Source: Paratinospora sagittata
Lineage: Eukaryota > Streptophyta > Magnoliopsida > Ranunculales > Menispermaceae
DNA: 64,000 nucleotides
Assembly (NCBI GenBank): GCA_035771175.1
Contig: CM069604.1
Location: 17,857,115 to 17,921,114, forward strand
Direction: 5' to 3'
Translations under genes and position numbers: made by a program
In this document: positions 21,691 to 31,498 of the stretch, one piece after another
How the letters are laid out: every line of letters begins with the position of its first letter
Position numbering within the stretch: the stretch's first letter is position 1
The notes under the pieces: generated by a model
What the model was told of the DNA's origin: nothing
The model's database searches: none
What the model saw: only the letters and a program-made list of their open reading frames with translations

Positions 21691-22264
21691 AGATATGGCA
21701 GATCGACCGCAGTTAGGCCCTGCACTAGTTCGAGAGACTTTTGAAAAGATCACACTAGTAAAGGAACGACTTCGTGTTGCACAAAGTCGACAGAAGAGCT
21801 ATGCTGACAAACGGAGACAGCCTCTAGAATTTGATAAGGGGGACTCTATTTTTCTAAAAGTTCAGCCCACACGAGGTGTCAAACGCTTTGGGATCAAAGG
21901 CAAGCTCTCCCCACTGTATATAAGCCCATTTCAGATCATTGAACGTATTGGAAAACTTGTTTATCGTTTGTCCCTTCCATCGTCCATGCCTAAAGTTCAT
22001 GACGTTTTTCACGTATCTATGCTTCGCAAGTATCGTCTTGATCCTTCATGTATCAACCCTTTAGTCGAGGTTCGGGTTGAGGAAGGAAATAAGTATCAGG
22101 AGAGAGCGATAAAAATTTTGGATAGAAAAACTCAAGAACTAAGGCAACGTAGCATACCACTTGTGAAGGTGCTCTGGGATCACCACGGCATCGAAGAAGC
22201 AACATGGGAACTAGAAGCAACAATTAAACAGAAATACCCTGCATTGTTTTCTAGTACCAACTGA
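21691..22264 (+). CDS. integrase C-terminus with chromodomain (pol tail)
   Basis: This 189-codon frame from the ATG at 21695 is the natural end of pol. It contains the integrase C-terminal segment (KGKLSPLYISPFQIIERIG, MLRKYRLDPS) and a chromodomain-like end, ERAIKILDRKTQELRQRSIP then VKVLWDHHGIEEATWELE. The TAG just upstream replaces a Trp codon. Chromodomains in this retroelement group are linked to heterochromatin targeting. The ORF is not an independent gene. Confidence 0.85.
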
Positions 22265-22349
22265 TGATGTGATATATTGTACTCTTTTCACTTATCAATA
22301 AAATGATGAAACATTGTTTACACTTATCTCAATACATTGTTTCACTTAA

Positions 22350-22859
22350 ATAACTACGCCGAGGTCTGAACATAATATCAATGGATATAGTGACGCACAC
22401 ACGCGGTGGCCTCCTTGGCAACCTGTGGCTACTTCTCAAGAAGTAGAGTCACGTCACAACTACCTTGCATGACCAACTCCATCACCACACAGACAGCGAT
22501 CCATATCGCCAGAGCGTGCATGGCTTTTTTGTAACAATCCTGTGTCATCATCTTGGCAGGACCTTCTACCAAAATTGTCAGGCGGTCGGATTCTAGCCAC
22601 AACACAAAAAGGTATTCCACTGCTCAACCTACCTCCCCTCCAACGATGTAACCAACGCCCTCCACCACCATCTGTTATGCAAAGGTTGGAATCTTCAAAG
22701 GACAAATCCGATCCCATTTGCTCTCCATGGTTTTATGATGATGAGGATTCCACCGGCCACACTTCTATTCAGGGATCATCCAACCACTACCCTGAACTCG
22801 CAAGAGATGACGCCGACAATGAATCTCAAGCAAATAACCATCATAACTACTTCAATTGA
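22350..22859 (+). pseudogene. accessory open frame between pol and 3' LTR, one internal stop
   Basis: In the frame of position 22350, codons stay open from just after a TAA at 22347-22349 to a TGA at 22857-22859, about 170 codons, interrupted only by a TGA at 22470-22472. No ATG lies near its beginning, so expression would need splicing or readthrough. The predicted product is rich in Pro, Ser, His and Asn, with a PPPPS run, an FYDDEDS acidic patch and an Asn/His-rich end (NNHHNYFN). It stops right before the conserved TTTCGAGGGCGAAA stretch preceding the polypurine tract. The two related chromoviruses in this window have only 58 and about 150 bp at this position. It could be chance, an env-position ORF or a captured host exon. 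Confidence 0.45.
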
Positions 22860-22879
22860 TTTCGAGGGCGAAATCCCTT

Positions 22880-22893
22880 TAAGGGGGGTAGAG
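22880..22893 (+). other. polypurine tract of the inner chromovirus
   Basis: AAGGGGGGTAGAG ends directly at the first base of the 3' LTR, the expected location of the plus-strand primer. Confidence 0.85.
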
Positions 22894-24282
22894 TGTAATA
22901 CCCTGTATTTCACAAAAAAAAAAATTATTACTATTTGGGCAATGCCAGAACGTTCAGGCGCATGCCCGAACTTTCAGGCGCATGCCCGAACTTTCAGGCG
23001 CCAAAAATCTCTATATAAGGAACCCTCCTCATTTCTCATTCTTCACACCAAATCACCTTCTCTTGTGATTTTCTTCTCCTTTCCACTCATTCTGAGTTTT
23101 TAGTTTTGAGACTCTCTGTTCGAGACTCTCGGTGCGGTGCAACGAAGTTCTGTCCGGAGGAAAGCGCCAGATCTGAAAGAAGAAGTTTTTATCTGAAGGT
23201 GGGGAACGAAACATAGTTTTGCGTGTTTTATAACTTTTATTAAAGTTTACATTCAGTTATTATTATATCTACTGTTCATTTACACTGCATTATGTCATAT
23301 AATATTTATATTGTGGTACTTGTGCCTGTATATTTTGAATTCATGTATTGCACTGTTATAATGCCGGATTTGTGGTCAATCTGACTCAACTAGACTCGGT
23401 GTTGTCCTCAGTAACTTTAAATAGTAAACGGGAGGCAGCGGGCTGCTCTAGGCGATTGGTTATTTAAGCAGGCCTAGTGTCTCACCTCTCAACTGGGGAC
23501 TGATCTAGTTGGTCATATTGAAAGCTATCAGCTTATACATGTAATACTGAATGTCCTAACCTTGCACGTCGTAATACCGACCTTGATAAGGATCACCAGA
23601 TGTTGCCAAAGTCAGTCTAAATGTCAGGAAAAGACCAAACCAGTAGACTAGACCAGTTCATGCATTGGCATCATACATATCACCACCTAGGGACGTATAT
23701 GGTTTATGACTCATAAAATAGTTAGGAGCATTACTCGCTATTCATTACATTTCTCTGGAGAGGGATGTATATGAGAACCCGGCTACGCCCGGGGAGGGAC
23801 ATCATTACGTGAATCTAGAGCATCGTTCCTGTACGTGAACTCAGGCGATGTACGCTCATTAAACCATTATGAGACGGTGTCATGCATACATACATATTGA
23901 TTGATTATGATGCTCACATGTGTATTTAAGATATTTGATATTGAAGTATGCTTTATTAATTGTTATACTCACGAACTATTTACCCACTGAGCGCGTTAAG
24001 CTCACTCCATTATTATCCAATCTTTCACAGGAAATTAGGGTGGACTAGGTGCAGGTTATGGGGCCCACATTTTGTATCCTTTGTATGATTCATTGGGGAT
24101 TTTGGGAGTATGTTCCCTTGACCATTTTATGTACAAAAGTATTTTGAATTAAATGAAATCAGATTTGTACTGTGTGTGCTGTATTTCTGCTGATCACTCT
24201 GTTGTTACCATTGTTATTGTTCCAAATGCGCGCCCCGTCCGAGAGTGTACCGCCGGTTTAGGCGCGTCCGGGCGGGGTGTGA
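22894..24282 (+). repeat. 3' LTR of the inner chromovirus, lacking its last bases
   Basis: The LTR matches the 5' copy from TGTAATACCC to GGGGTGTGA, after which the 5' copy continues CA but this copy runs into unrelated sequence. It has three 20-bp promoter repeats instead of two, and the candidate splice donor seen in the 5' LTR has changed from AG/GT to AG/TT near 23215. The hairpin box here keeps the perfect TGAGC/GCTCA pairing. Confidence 0.9.
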
Positions 24283-24523
24283 ATTGGACATACAAAAACC
24301 CAGCAGTTGAGAAGAAAAGCTATTACATTAGTAAAAGTATTATGGAACCATTGTTGGCTCAGAAATGTCCAAGAGGGGGTGAATTGGACATTTAGACAAT
24401 TTAAAAACAATTACAATGACAAAAATTAAAGTGCAGAAATTAAACAAATATGCACAGTCGATTTATAGTGGTTCGGCTACTTGCCTACGTCCACTACCTA
24501 ACCTCCTCAGTTAGTAAGGGATT

Positions 24524-24710
24524 CTCTTATGGGTGAGAATCAAACCGCTACACCCTTTTTCAACTTGTGGGTGTGAGAACAACCGTTACACTGCTCAGCT
24601 TACAGGCGTGAGACCAACCTATCCCAACTTACGGGTGTGAGACAGACCTAAGCTTTCTCAACTTACGGATGTGAGAACTACTGTTTCTCAACTTACGGGT
24701 GTGAGAAGAC
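24524..24710. repeat. six imperfect copies of CAACTTACGGGTGTGAGA
   Basis: The motif appears at about 24525, 24561, 24595, 24624, 24658 and 24688, at 30-37-bp spacing, with a conserved GTGAGA core and variable linkers. The regular spacing argues against chance. No function can be assigned. Confidence 0.75.
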
Positions 24711-25384
24711 CTGACCTTGTTGAATATAGAATATCAACTCAATAGTTTATCCAACTATTGTTACAACCTTGATACAGTATACAAGATATGAAATTGAGTA
24801 CAACTGTTTCCTATGAACTATCTCTCAAATTTCTCTTTTAGTAAGAATGATATAAGTAAGAACAATGCTGAATAATTTGAGTAATTACAGTTCAAACTTT
24901 CAAATCGATTTTCAGATAAAGATAGAATCTTAGCTCAGTGTGAAAATCATTTGAATAAGTAATGATTCAAATAAACGCTTTGAATCTAGAATAACTTAAG
25001 CTTTTTGAATCATATGAAAATTCGACTAACTTTCAAAAAGTGTTTTAGCACAAAAAATTTTCGGTGGTCTTAACAAATTGTTAAGTGTTTGTATTTATAG
25101 ACTTGTAGAGATGAAGTTGTTGTTCATTTGAATTTGAATTTCAAATATGAACGTTTACTCACAACAGCTAGAATATATCACAAAAATAGCAATTGCACAT
25201 TTCATGAATATTCTAATTTTCTCCAGATACACGAATAAGAAAAGTTTTAGAAGACGTTGTTCGTGAATCAGAGAATATCTCTTACAAATACAGAAAATTG
25301 ATTTTGTACGAAAAGTTGTTCTGAAAAGATGACAAAAAGGACGTATATGTCCGAACAACAAAAATATTATTTTTGTCGTTTTGT

Positions 25385-25950
25385 TCCTTTGAGGGTGCTC
25401 ATAGATTATCAGCATCCTACTGAACAATGAAGTGAAAGCGCTATTGAATAGTAAGCGTCCTGACTTACTTTGACAATTGAATGACTTAAATCGTCAGAGC
25501 GCTACTTCGTAGTAAGTGTCCTACTTTGTTTTAAAACATTTGACACACGAGGGCGCCACTCAAGAGTTAACTTCCTAATCTTTTGAAAACAGTTTTAAAA
25601 CAATGTTAAGTGTGCTGACGGATGGTAAGCGTCCTTAAAGTTATTTAAGTTGATCTAAAGATGAGGGCGTTCCTACACAAGTAGCGTCCTGATAATTTAT
25701 TCAACTTATAACTTATCAGCATCCTTAAAGGTAGAAATCACTTCAAAAGCAAAAAGAACTTCTAGCGAGCTGAAACTAAGTCAGCATCCTGACATTCTCA
25801 AAGGTTGATAAAAGAAAGGTCGTTACAAAGAAGTAAGCGTCCTTATTAATCAGTTCAATTCAACCTTGAGCTTCCTAATATTTGATCAGCGTCCTGACTC
25901 ATCAAGTTCAAGAGGGCGCTGCTAAAACATTAGTGTCCTGAAAGACTTTT
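25385..25950. repeat. array of about eleven GAGGGCGCT / AGCGTCCTGA boxes
   Basis: Degenerate units of the form GAGGGCGCT, 10-18 variable bases, then GTAAGCGTCCTGA recur at about 25391, 25436, 25494, 25549, 25615, 25662, 25715, 25772, 25820, 25868 and 25911. The second half-box (CGTCCT) is the better conserved one. Spacing is 45-60 bp. It resembles a decayed tandem repeat. Confidence 0.7.
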
Positions 25951-26284
25951 ATAAAAACGATTTTTGATTTCGCGATTAAAGCTCTATAAAAATCATTGTT
26001 TCTCTTAATTAAATCAAATACTTTAGTAATCATAAGGTACGATTAAAATGTTACGAGCAAAATATGCAAATGATAAAATCTTGCTGAGAGTAAGTTGATC
26101 GATAGACTTTACATTCTAAGTATTGATATGCTCGGAACTTTACTTTGTGATGTTTAATAGGCTTGTGAGCATAGTTCCTTGATCTTGATTCTTGATAAAT
26201 CTAAAATACTTGACAAGATCATTAGATACACAAACTAAATATATTTGGAATCATCAAAACATTCATATCATTAGATTCATTGAG

Positions 26285-26383
26285 ATAACAACCATCATGG
26301 CATTGAAGAGGCGACATGGGAACTGGAAAGTGACATAAAATAAAAATATCCAAAACTATTTTCTGAAAATGAACCTTTGTAAC
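26285..26383 (+). pseudogene. chromodomain tail of the old chromovirus pol
   Basis: The codons HHGIEEATWELESDIK, a TAA, then KYPKLFSENEPL and a stop match the chromodomain ends at 6020-6130 and 22180-22264. It is the same orientation as the gag-to-integrase part at 8881-12928 and is the natural 3' continuation of that element. The integrase segment between AYNNSY and this point is missing. Confidence 0.85.
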
Positions 26384-26644
26384 CGGTATGATTATATTTC
26401 ATCTTACTATGTATACAATTTCTATTACAATCGAAATACCTAGATAGTGCTATACTTGATCATAATCAAATTTTGCAAACAACTATAGTTGCTATGAAAC
26501 AAATTTCGAGGAAGAAATTCTTTAAGGGAGGAAGGTTGTAACATTTTCACCCAAAAAGTCAAAAAAGGACAAGATTGGTATTATGGAAAAGTTGAAGGAT
26601 AAAAATTAAAAAAGGACATAATTGGTATTATTTAAAAAGAATTT

Positions 26645-26676
26645 TCTCGAGATATATCTCAAGATATATCTCGAGA
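26645..26676. repeat. 15-bp-arm perfect inverted repeat upstream of LTR TATA box
   Basis: TCTCGAGATATATCT and AGATATATCTCGAGA are separated by two bases, with two more pairing A/T bases on the outside. A second shorter CTCGAGAATGCTCTCGAG pair follows at about 26711-26728. The position about 120 bp upstream of the TATA box fits a regulatory or cruciform element. Confidence 0.85.
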
Positions 26677-27290
26677 AAGGATATAATTGGTATTTTTGAA
26701 AAGAATCTTCTCGAGAATGCTCTCGAGCAACTGACGAGACGATAAATAAATAAAAAGTTCAAGGGCCTTTTAGGAAAGTGCTAAAAAGTTCATATTATAA
26801 ATAGGGGGGGTCATTTTCAGGCTTTCATTCAAACTTTTCAAAAACTCTTATCTTTTAAGATTTTTGATATTTTCAAGAAAAGCTCAAGGAATTGCTATTT
26901 TACTACGCATTTCAAGGTGGGGATGAACCTATGGTTTGTGCATTATAGTCTTTTCATTAAGAGTTTATATTCATACTATGGTTATGCACACGGCTTTACT
27001 TTCACTAGTGAAATGTTATTTGGGTTGAAAGTTGGCCCTTGCGGAATGCTAGACGCATCTTATTTGGGGTTGGAAGTTGACCCTTGCTGGATAGCTAAAT
27101 GTAGCTTATTTGGGTTGGGAGTTGGCCCTTTCTAGATTGCTAAATGCAACTCATTATTTTGGAGTTCATAAACTATCTATTTGCTAGCAAAATTTCTATA
27201 TGCTTATGTGTGCAATTGTTGTTATTATATTCCTATTTGAATATTTATTTTGATGATTTGCCTAAAGTGTGAAAACCTGCTTGGGGACCC

Positions 27291-27327
27291 ACTAAGCATA
27301 AGCTCACCCTTCCTACTGTATCTCAGG
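27291..27327 (+). promoter_or_regulatory. LTR box and 3'-splice-like site (old chromovirus)
   Basis: ACTAAGCATAAGCTCACCC is the diverged version of the box seen in the other chromovirus LTRs, followed by pyrimidines and TATCTCAG/G with the AG at 27325-27326. Confidence 0.4.
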
Positions 27328-27565
27328 AAACTAGTGGTGGGGGTTGCACATGCCAATAAAGTGGAAAACAAATGAATTGGTGATGTGGAATGAGACTTCA
27401 ACATACAGGCGATGGAGAAGATCTCAAATGGATCAAGTTTTCGTGATATATATAATCTTAGCTTTATAGTCATATAAATAAAAAGCTAAGACTCTTTATG
27501 TAAAAATAAAAGTTGTGAAACAATGGGTTCGTATGAGAAAATGGCTACAACAACCATATATGGGT

Positions 27566-27600
<35 letters not shown>

Positions 27601-27771
27601 GTATGTACGTACGTGATGTTTAAATACAAATAGAGTTTGAGCAATTGTGCACCCAATTTGTATATAAGTTGGTACATGGTTTGGCATTACAACTGCTTAC
27701 ATTATGAGTAAAGAGAGCAAATGAGAAAAGGAAAATAAAAAAAGGAAAGGAGAATAAATTGGGGTGTTACA

Positions 27772-28406
27772 TAAATCATATCTCTAATGGTGTGATTCCT
27801 AGGATCTCGCCTCAAGAAGTGATCAAACAAGTGGAACTCATGATCCTAATTTCATGCTCAAAAGTCAATGAGAATGTTCAATAAACATGACAAGGTAGAT
27901 CAAACACACAGATTTAAGAGTACTTTCTAATTTTTCAAAAATCATGTTTAGAAATGAGTAATAATCCTATCATAGATCATCCATTCAAAATCAAATCAAA
28001 TCAAAACTCATAAAGGAATATGAATTTATTCAATGATCTAAACTCATTAAAAACAAAAATTTTCAATAATTTTCTCACAAAGACAAACATTCAAACTCTC
28101 CCCCAAACTTAAAGTCAGCATTGTCCTCAATGCAAAAATATCCACAAAGCAAGATAAAAAGATAAGGTCAACGAAACTCCCCTAGCCCCGAAGGGTAGAA
28201 GGCTCCAAGTTGATTCTCATGCATTTGGCAACTTTGAGGACCCCCAAACTTGAATTGAAACCTGGAAATGGACAAAAAGAGATGTCATTAGTGGAAAAAT
28301 AAAACTCAATTCCTATACTATAATGACTAAAAAGAAAACAAAACATAAAAACTAAAATCTGGTTGGGTTGTCTCTCAACAAGTTTATAGTATTTAGCTAG
28401 ACTTTC
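27772..28406 (-). repeat. 3' UTR of an Athila/Tat-type element, reverse orientation
   Basis: Read on the minus strand this segment matches the 3' UTR at 2020-2720, including the end-of-pol landmark (GAGAGACAACCCAACC), two AAGTTTGGGGG tracts (complements at 28101 and 28241) and the CCTAGGAATCA segment. It is bounded on the left by the old chromovirus LTR and on the right by a Tekay LTR, so two insertions or rearrangements truncated it. Confidence 0.8.
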
Positions 28407-31298
28407 TGTAGCACCCGTGCCTTTAGGTGATGTCATTTTGACCCATAGTGTACCCGCAGAGTACCCGTATATGTATTCATATACGTATGTGTATAAGTAT
28501 TTTGATGCTCGAAGCACGTAAGTCCGAGTGTCTTTGCATGATTTTAGGTCATAAAGAGTGGGCATGAAGCTTTGGAACCACCGGAGACCCATTCGTCGTC
28601 AAAACATGTCAAGAACGGTGTTTTGGATCCAGTGGATCTCTCTCCATGGAGGAAGAGATTTCTGTCACAAATTACATCAATGGTTTGATCTCCTAGATCC
28701 GTGGTCCGATTAAGCTGAAATTTGTTCAGATCATTCTTATACGATATATCTTCATTATGAACGGTGAAGATCTTGATCGGAGTTAGCTACTATGAGTTAT
28801 AAGACTCCAAACACTGTTTCAAGGATTTTCGAATTTTCTTACGTAGTTTTGATCAAAGAGTTAGATCTCACAATCCCACCATTGGATTGAGTTGAAAGCT
28901 TACCAGAATGTTTGTAACTGAATCATGTAATCTTTGAACGGTTAAGATGTTAAATTGGTGGGTATTTTGCAAGAAATTGACTATCTAATGCAAGTATTGC
29001 AACAGGAAAATTGATTTTTTGATAGTTTTTGGCAACTTTTAGTTGTGGGCACAAGCTTGTCTATTTAAGCAACCAAAACGTAATTTTAGGCTCATTTGCT
29101 CATTTCTCAGCCAGAAAAGAGAGAAAGGAGCTGGAGAGGAGAAAAGAAGAGGAAAATTAGGGTTTGGTGGTTTTTTGCTCAAGAACACCTAAGGTTTGCA
29201 TTTTTCCTCCATTTCTTCCTTGAATCTCTCTATTAGTTGCTTGATAGCTTTATTTTGAGCATGAGGGTTTCATTTTGATGCATGCATTGTGATGAACCTT
29301 GGATGGGTGGAAGACCAAAGTTGGAGTTGAGTCTTGCATGTCACATATGTGTGATTAGAGAGTGTTAGGAGTACACTAATGGTGAAACCCCCAATTTCTA
29401 GCATGAAATTGGAAGGGTTAGTTCAAATGACCTATACTTAGTTTATGACCTTAGACTTTTTTCAAAATCTTTGCATGTCAACTGTGTTGACCTAGTGGCC
29501 ATTGTGGATGATTCCATATTGCAAGGTCAGTAAAATTCATGGCTGAACATGGTGGCCTAGCATAAAATTGGCAATATGGCCTATGTATGAAAATTTTCAG
29601 ATTTGGGGCTTTTGATGCTCTTGATATAAAATTTGGAAAATTATGCAATGTAGGTCTAATTGGACATGATTAGGGCTGTTTGATGATTGAATTCAGTGGT
29701 TCTCATAGTGGACACCCTAAGGTTGACTAATTTTGATCTAGGCTAAGTATTTGACATTTTTCATGTACTTTGGCAATTTTGCATGTAATTTGGGGATTTT
29801 GCCCAAATTGGGACTTTTCACCCAAAGCAAGTCAATTTATGAAATTGACTTGGGGATTGTTTAATTGGACCCAAATTGAGTAGAATCATGGGTTTAAAAT
29901 GTTAGAACCTATGTTAAATTGATATGACTTAGTTCATTTTGACCTTATGTTTTATATTGGCCTAATTGGGGGTTTTGACCAAGACTTAGTCAATTGATGA
30001 AATTTACTTGATGTATAGTCTAATTGACCCTAGTTATAATTGAATTTCATGTATGTTAGTGGTTGGATCATGGGATCACCCTATTACATTCAATTTAGGT
30101 CAATCTTAGTTTAATTGAGTCTAAATGATCAAGTTGGGCAATATGGAAATTGGCTCAAGGGGTAATCAATTTAGAATCTAATTGACTTTAGATTGGGTTT
30201 GGATATGGGGTTTTGACACTTTATGACTGATTTTCAGTTGTGTGAACCATGTTATTTCCAGGTCTAGTGATTAATCTTGAACCCGTTTAGTCAATTGGAG
30301 AGTTTTGGCGATTGGATTGGCTAGACTTAGCCAATCAAGAGTGAGCGTTCTTTTACTTTTGGATTATTTATATGTGGCATTGTAGTATAGAAATGTTTTA
30401 AATGCTTATGTATGATGGTATGCATGTTTTAATATTCTATGAAATACATTTGAGCATAATTCATTGGGATGACAATTTGGGTTGAGGCTCCTAGTTGGAA
30501 TTTCCTCTTTTTGAGAATTCTCGTAAGTCTAGCGGCGATCCCAGTTGCGTACCTGGCAGAGAGTTTTATGGCTTGTGTATGGGTAGGTTAGTTTAGGCTA
30601 ATCTTACGTGCTGCACAACCCCAGAAATCCTATTAGGATACGAGTATTGTGTGTGTGTTCAGGTACTGTGTGTAGCGCACCAGCCTTGAACCCCCGTACT
30701 CAGGAGGTGTTAGGATTGCATGAGCATGACTACAAATGTTATGCATCGTCTTATGTATGACTTGATCCATTATGTTAGCATGTATGTAATCTATTTTGTC
30801 ATCATGATATTTCAACTGTTTTATGATCTTACCATGTTTTATAAATGCACGTATATGCCACTTGTAAATAACATTCACTGAGCTGGTTGTAGCTCACACC
30901 TCACCATCTTTTTTCAGGATCTGATAGAAAAGGAAAAGGGAAGGCTTGACTGCGGAGCGTCCCTTGTTTTTGTTTCATGTAGGTGTTGTACATTTAGTTT
31001 TATATTTTGATAATTATGTACATGATAACACCTAGTAATTGTATATTTAACACATAGTTGGGATGTGTTGGGTTTTGTATCATTTTGAAGACTCTGGAAT
31101 TTTATATTTGTAAAAATTTGGAGAAGTAATATTTTATTTCATTATGATCATGTTAGTTGGTTGTTAAGGATGTACTCTTATGTCTTTTTGGGGATTCGTA
31201 TATGTGTTTTAGGCTGATGGGACGTCGGGCGTACCGACGGAGGGTATACCCTGAGGTTTCCGTGCCGGTCATGACGTCACGTATAGTGGGTCATGACA
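28407..31298 (+). repeat. 5' LTR of the Tekay element (about 2.9 kb)
   Basis: It starts TGTAGCACCCG and ends GGGTCATGACA, followed after five bases by the primer-binding site. A TATA-like TATTTAAG lies at 29062-29069, a candidate donor CTAAG/GTTTGCAT at 29193/29194 and the hairpin box with its AG/G junction at 30879-30918. Short frames within it look like chance. Confidence 0.85.
30879..30918 (+). promoter_or_regulatory. LTR hairpin box and 3'-splice-like site (second Tekay LTR)
   Basis: TGAGCT and AGCTCA flank the loop GGTTGT (30879-30896); then CACCTCACCATCTTTTTTCAG/G with the AG at 30916-30917, a very strong acceptor-like sequence. Confidence 0.5.
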
Positions 31299-31302
31299 AC
31301 TA

Positions 31303-31314
31303 TGGTATCAGAGC
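31303..31314 (+). other. primer-binding site, initiator tRNA-Met type
   Basis: TGGTATCAGAGC begins five bases after the LTR end. Confidence 0.95.
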
Positions 31315-31498
31315 GAGTGTTTTAAGTTTAAAATCCTTAAAAAGAATAAAAGACTTATATGACATTATGATTGCCTTTATGAGTATGATTATAGGTAGTT
31401 ATCTTAGGGGTAACTTTTTCCTGGATTGTGATCCTGATTGAGCTTTTCCTTATTGTGAATTTCAGACATTTACAAGAGAGGAAAGAGCATGATCAGCC

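Larger units (their letters stand above)
12929..24282 (+). mobile_element. large chromovirus with accessory ORFs, nested in older integrase
   Basis: The element has two similar LTRs (12929-14287 and 22894-24282), a primer-binding site complementary to initiator tRNA-Met (14293-14304) and a gag-PR-RT-RH-IN-chromodomain series. At about 11.35 kb it is unusually long for a Tekay-type chromovirus because of an AT-rich leader, a 1.6-kb extra open frame before gag and a 0.5-kb open frame after pol. The last few bases of the 3' LTR are missing and no target-site duplication can be seen, so the right end was eroded or recombined after insertion. All pol enzymes carry stops; it is not autonomous as read. 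Confidence 0.9.
24283..26284. repeat. unclassified repeat-rich filler between inner LTR and old chromovirus
   Basis: About 2 kb without a supported gene. It opens with GAATTGGACAT, which recurs 100 bp later inside AATGTCCAA..TTGGACATT (24364-24392), a 9-bp inverted repeat around a G-rich loop. The GAGGGGGTGAATTGGAC style and the GTGGTTCGGCTACTTGCC stretch near 24470 are, from memory, widespread plant repeat sequences, possibly from a copia LTR or a non-autonomous element. Two internal arrays are listed separately. It ends where the chromodomain codons HHGIEEATWELE resume at 26285. Confidence 0.6.
26537..27771 (+). repeat. 3' LTR of the old chromovirus
   Basis: The LTR begins TGTAACATTTT after a purine-rich tract (TTTAAGGGAGGAAGGT) and ends GGGTGTTACA, so the ends form a TGTAACA/TGTTACA inverted pair. 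A TATA box (TATAAATAG, 26796-26804) is preceded by a strong palindrome at 26645-26676. Three tandem units of about 48 bp (TTATTTGGGTTGxxAGTTGxCCCTT) occupy 27018-27155, and a TA dinucleotide run lies at 27568-27595. The internal region immediately right of the LTR is foreign. Confidence 0.85.

Noticed and set aside
22350..22859. env gene in the 3' accessory frame
   Set aside because: No signal peptide, transmembrane segment or cleavage motif is visible, so an envelope assignment is not supported.
25385..25950. Regularly spaced repeats that superficially recall a CRISPR array
   Set aside because: Repeats are short, two-part and degenerate, no cas gene is present and the genome is a plant one.
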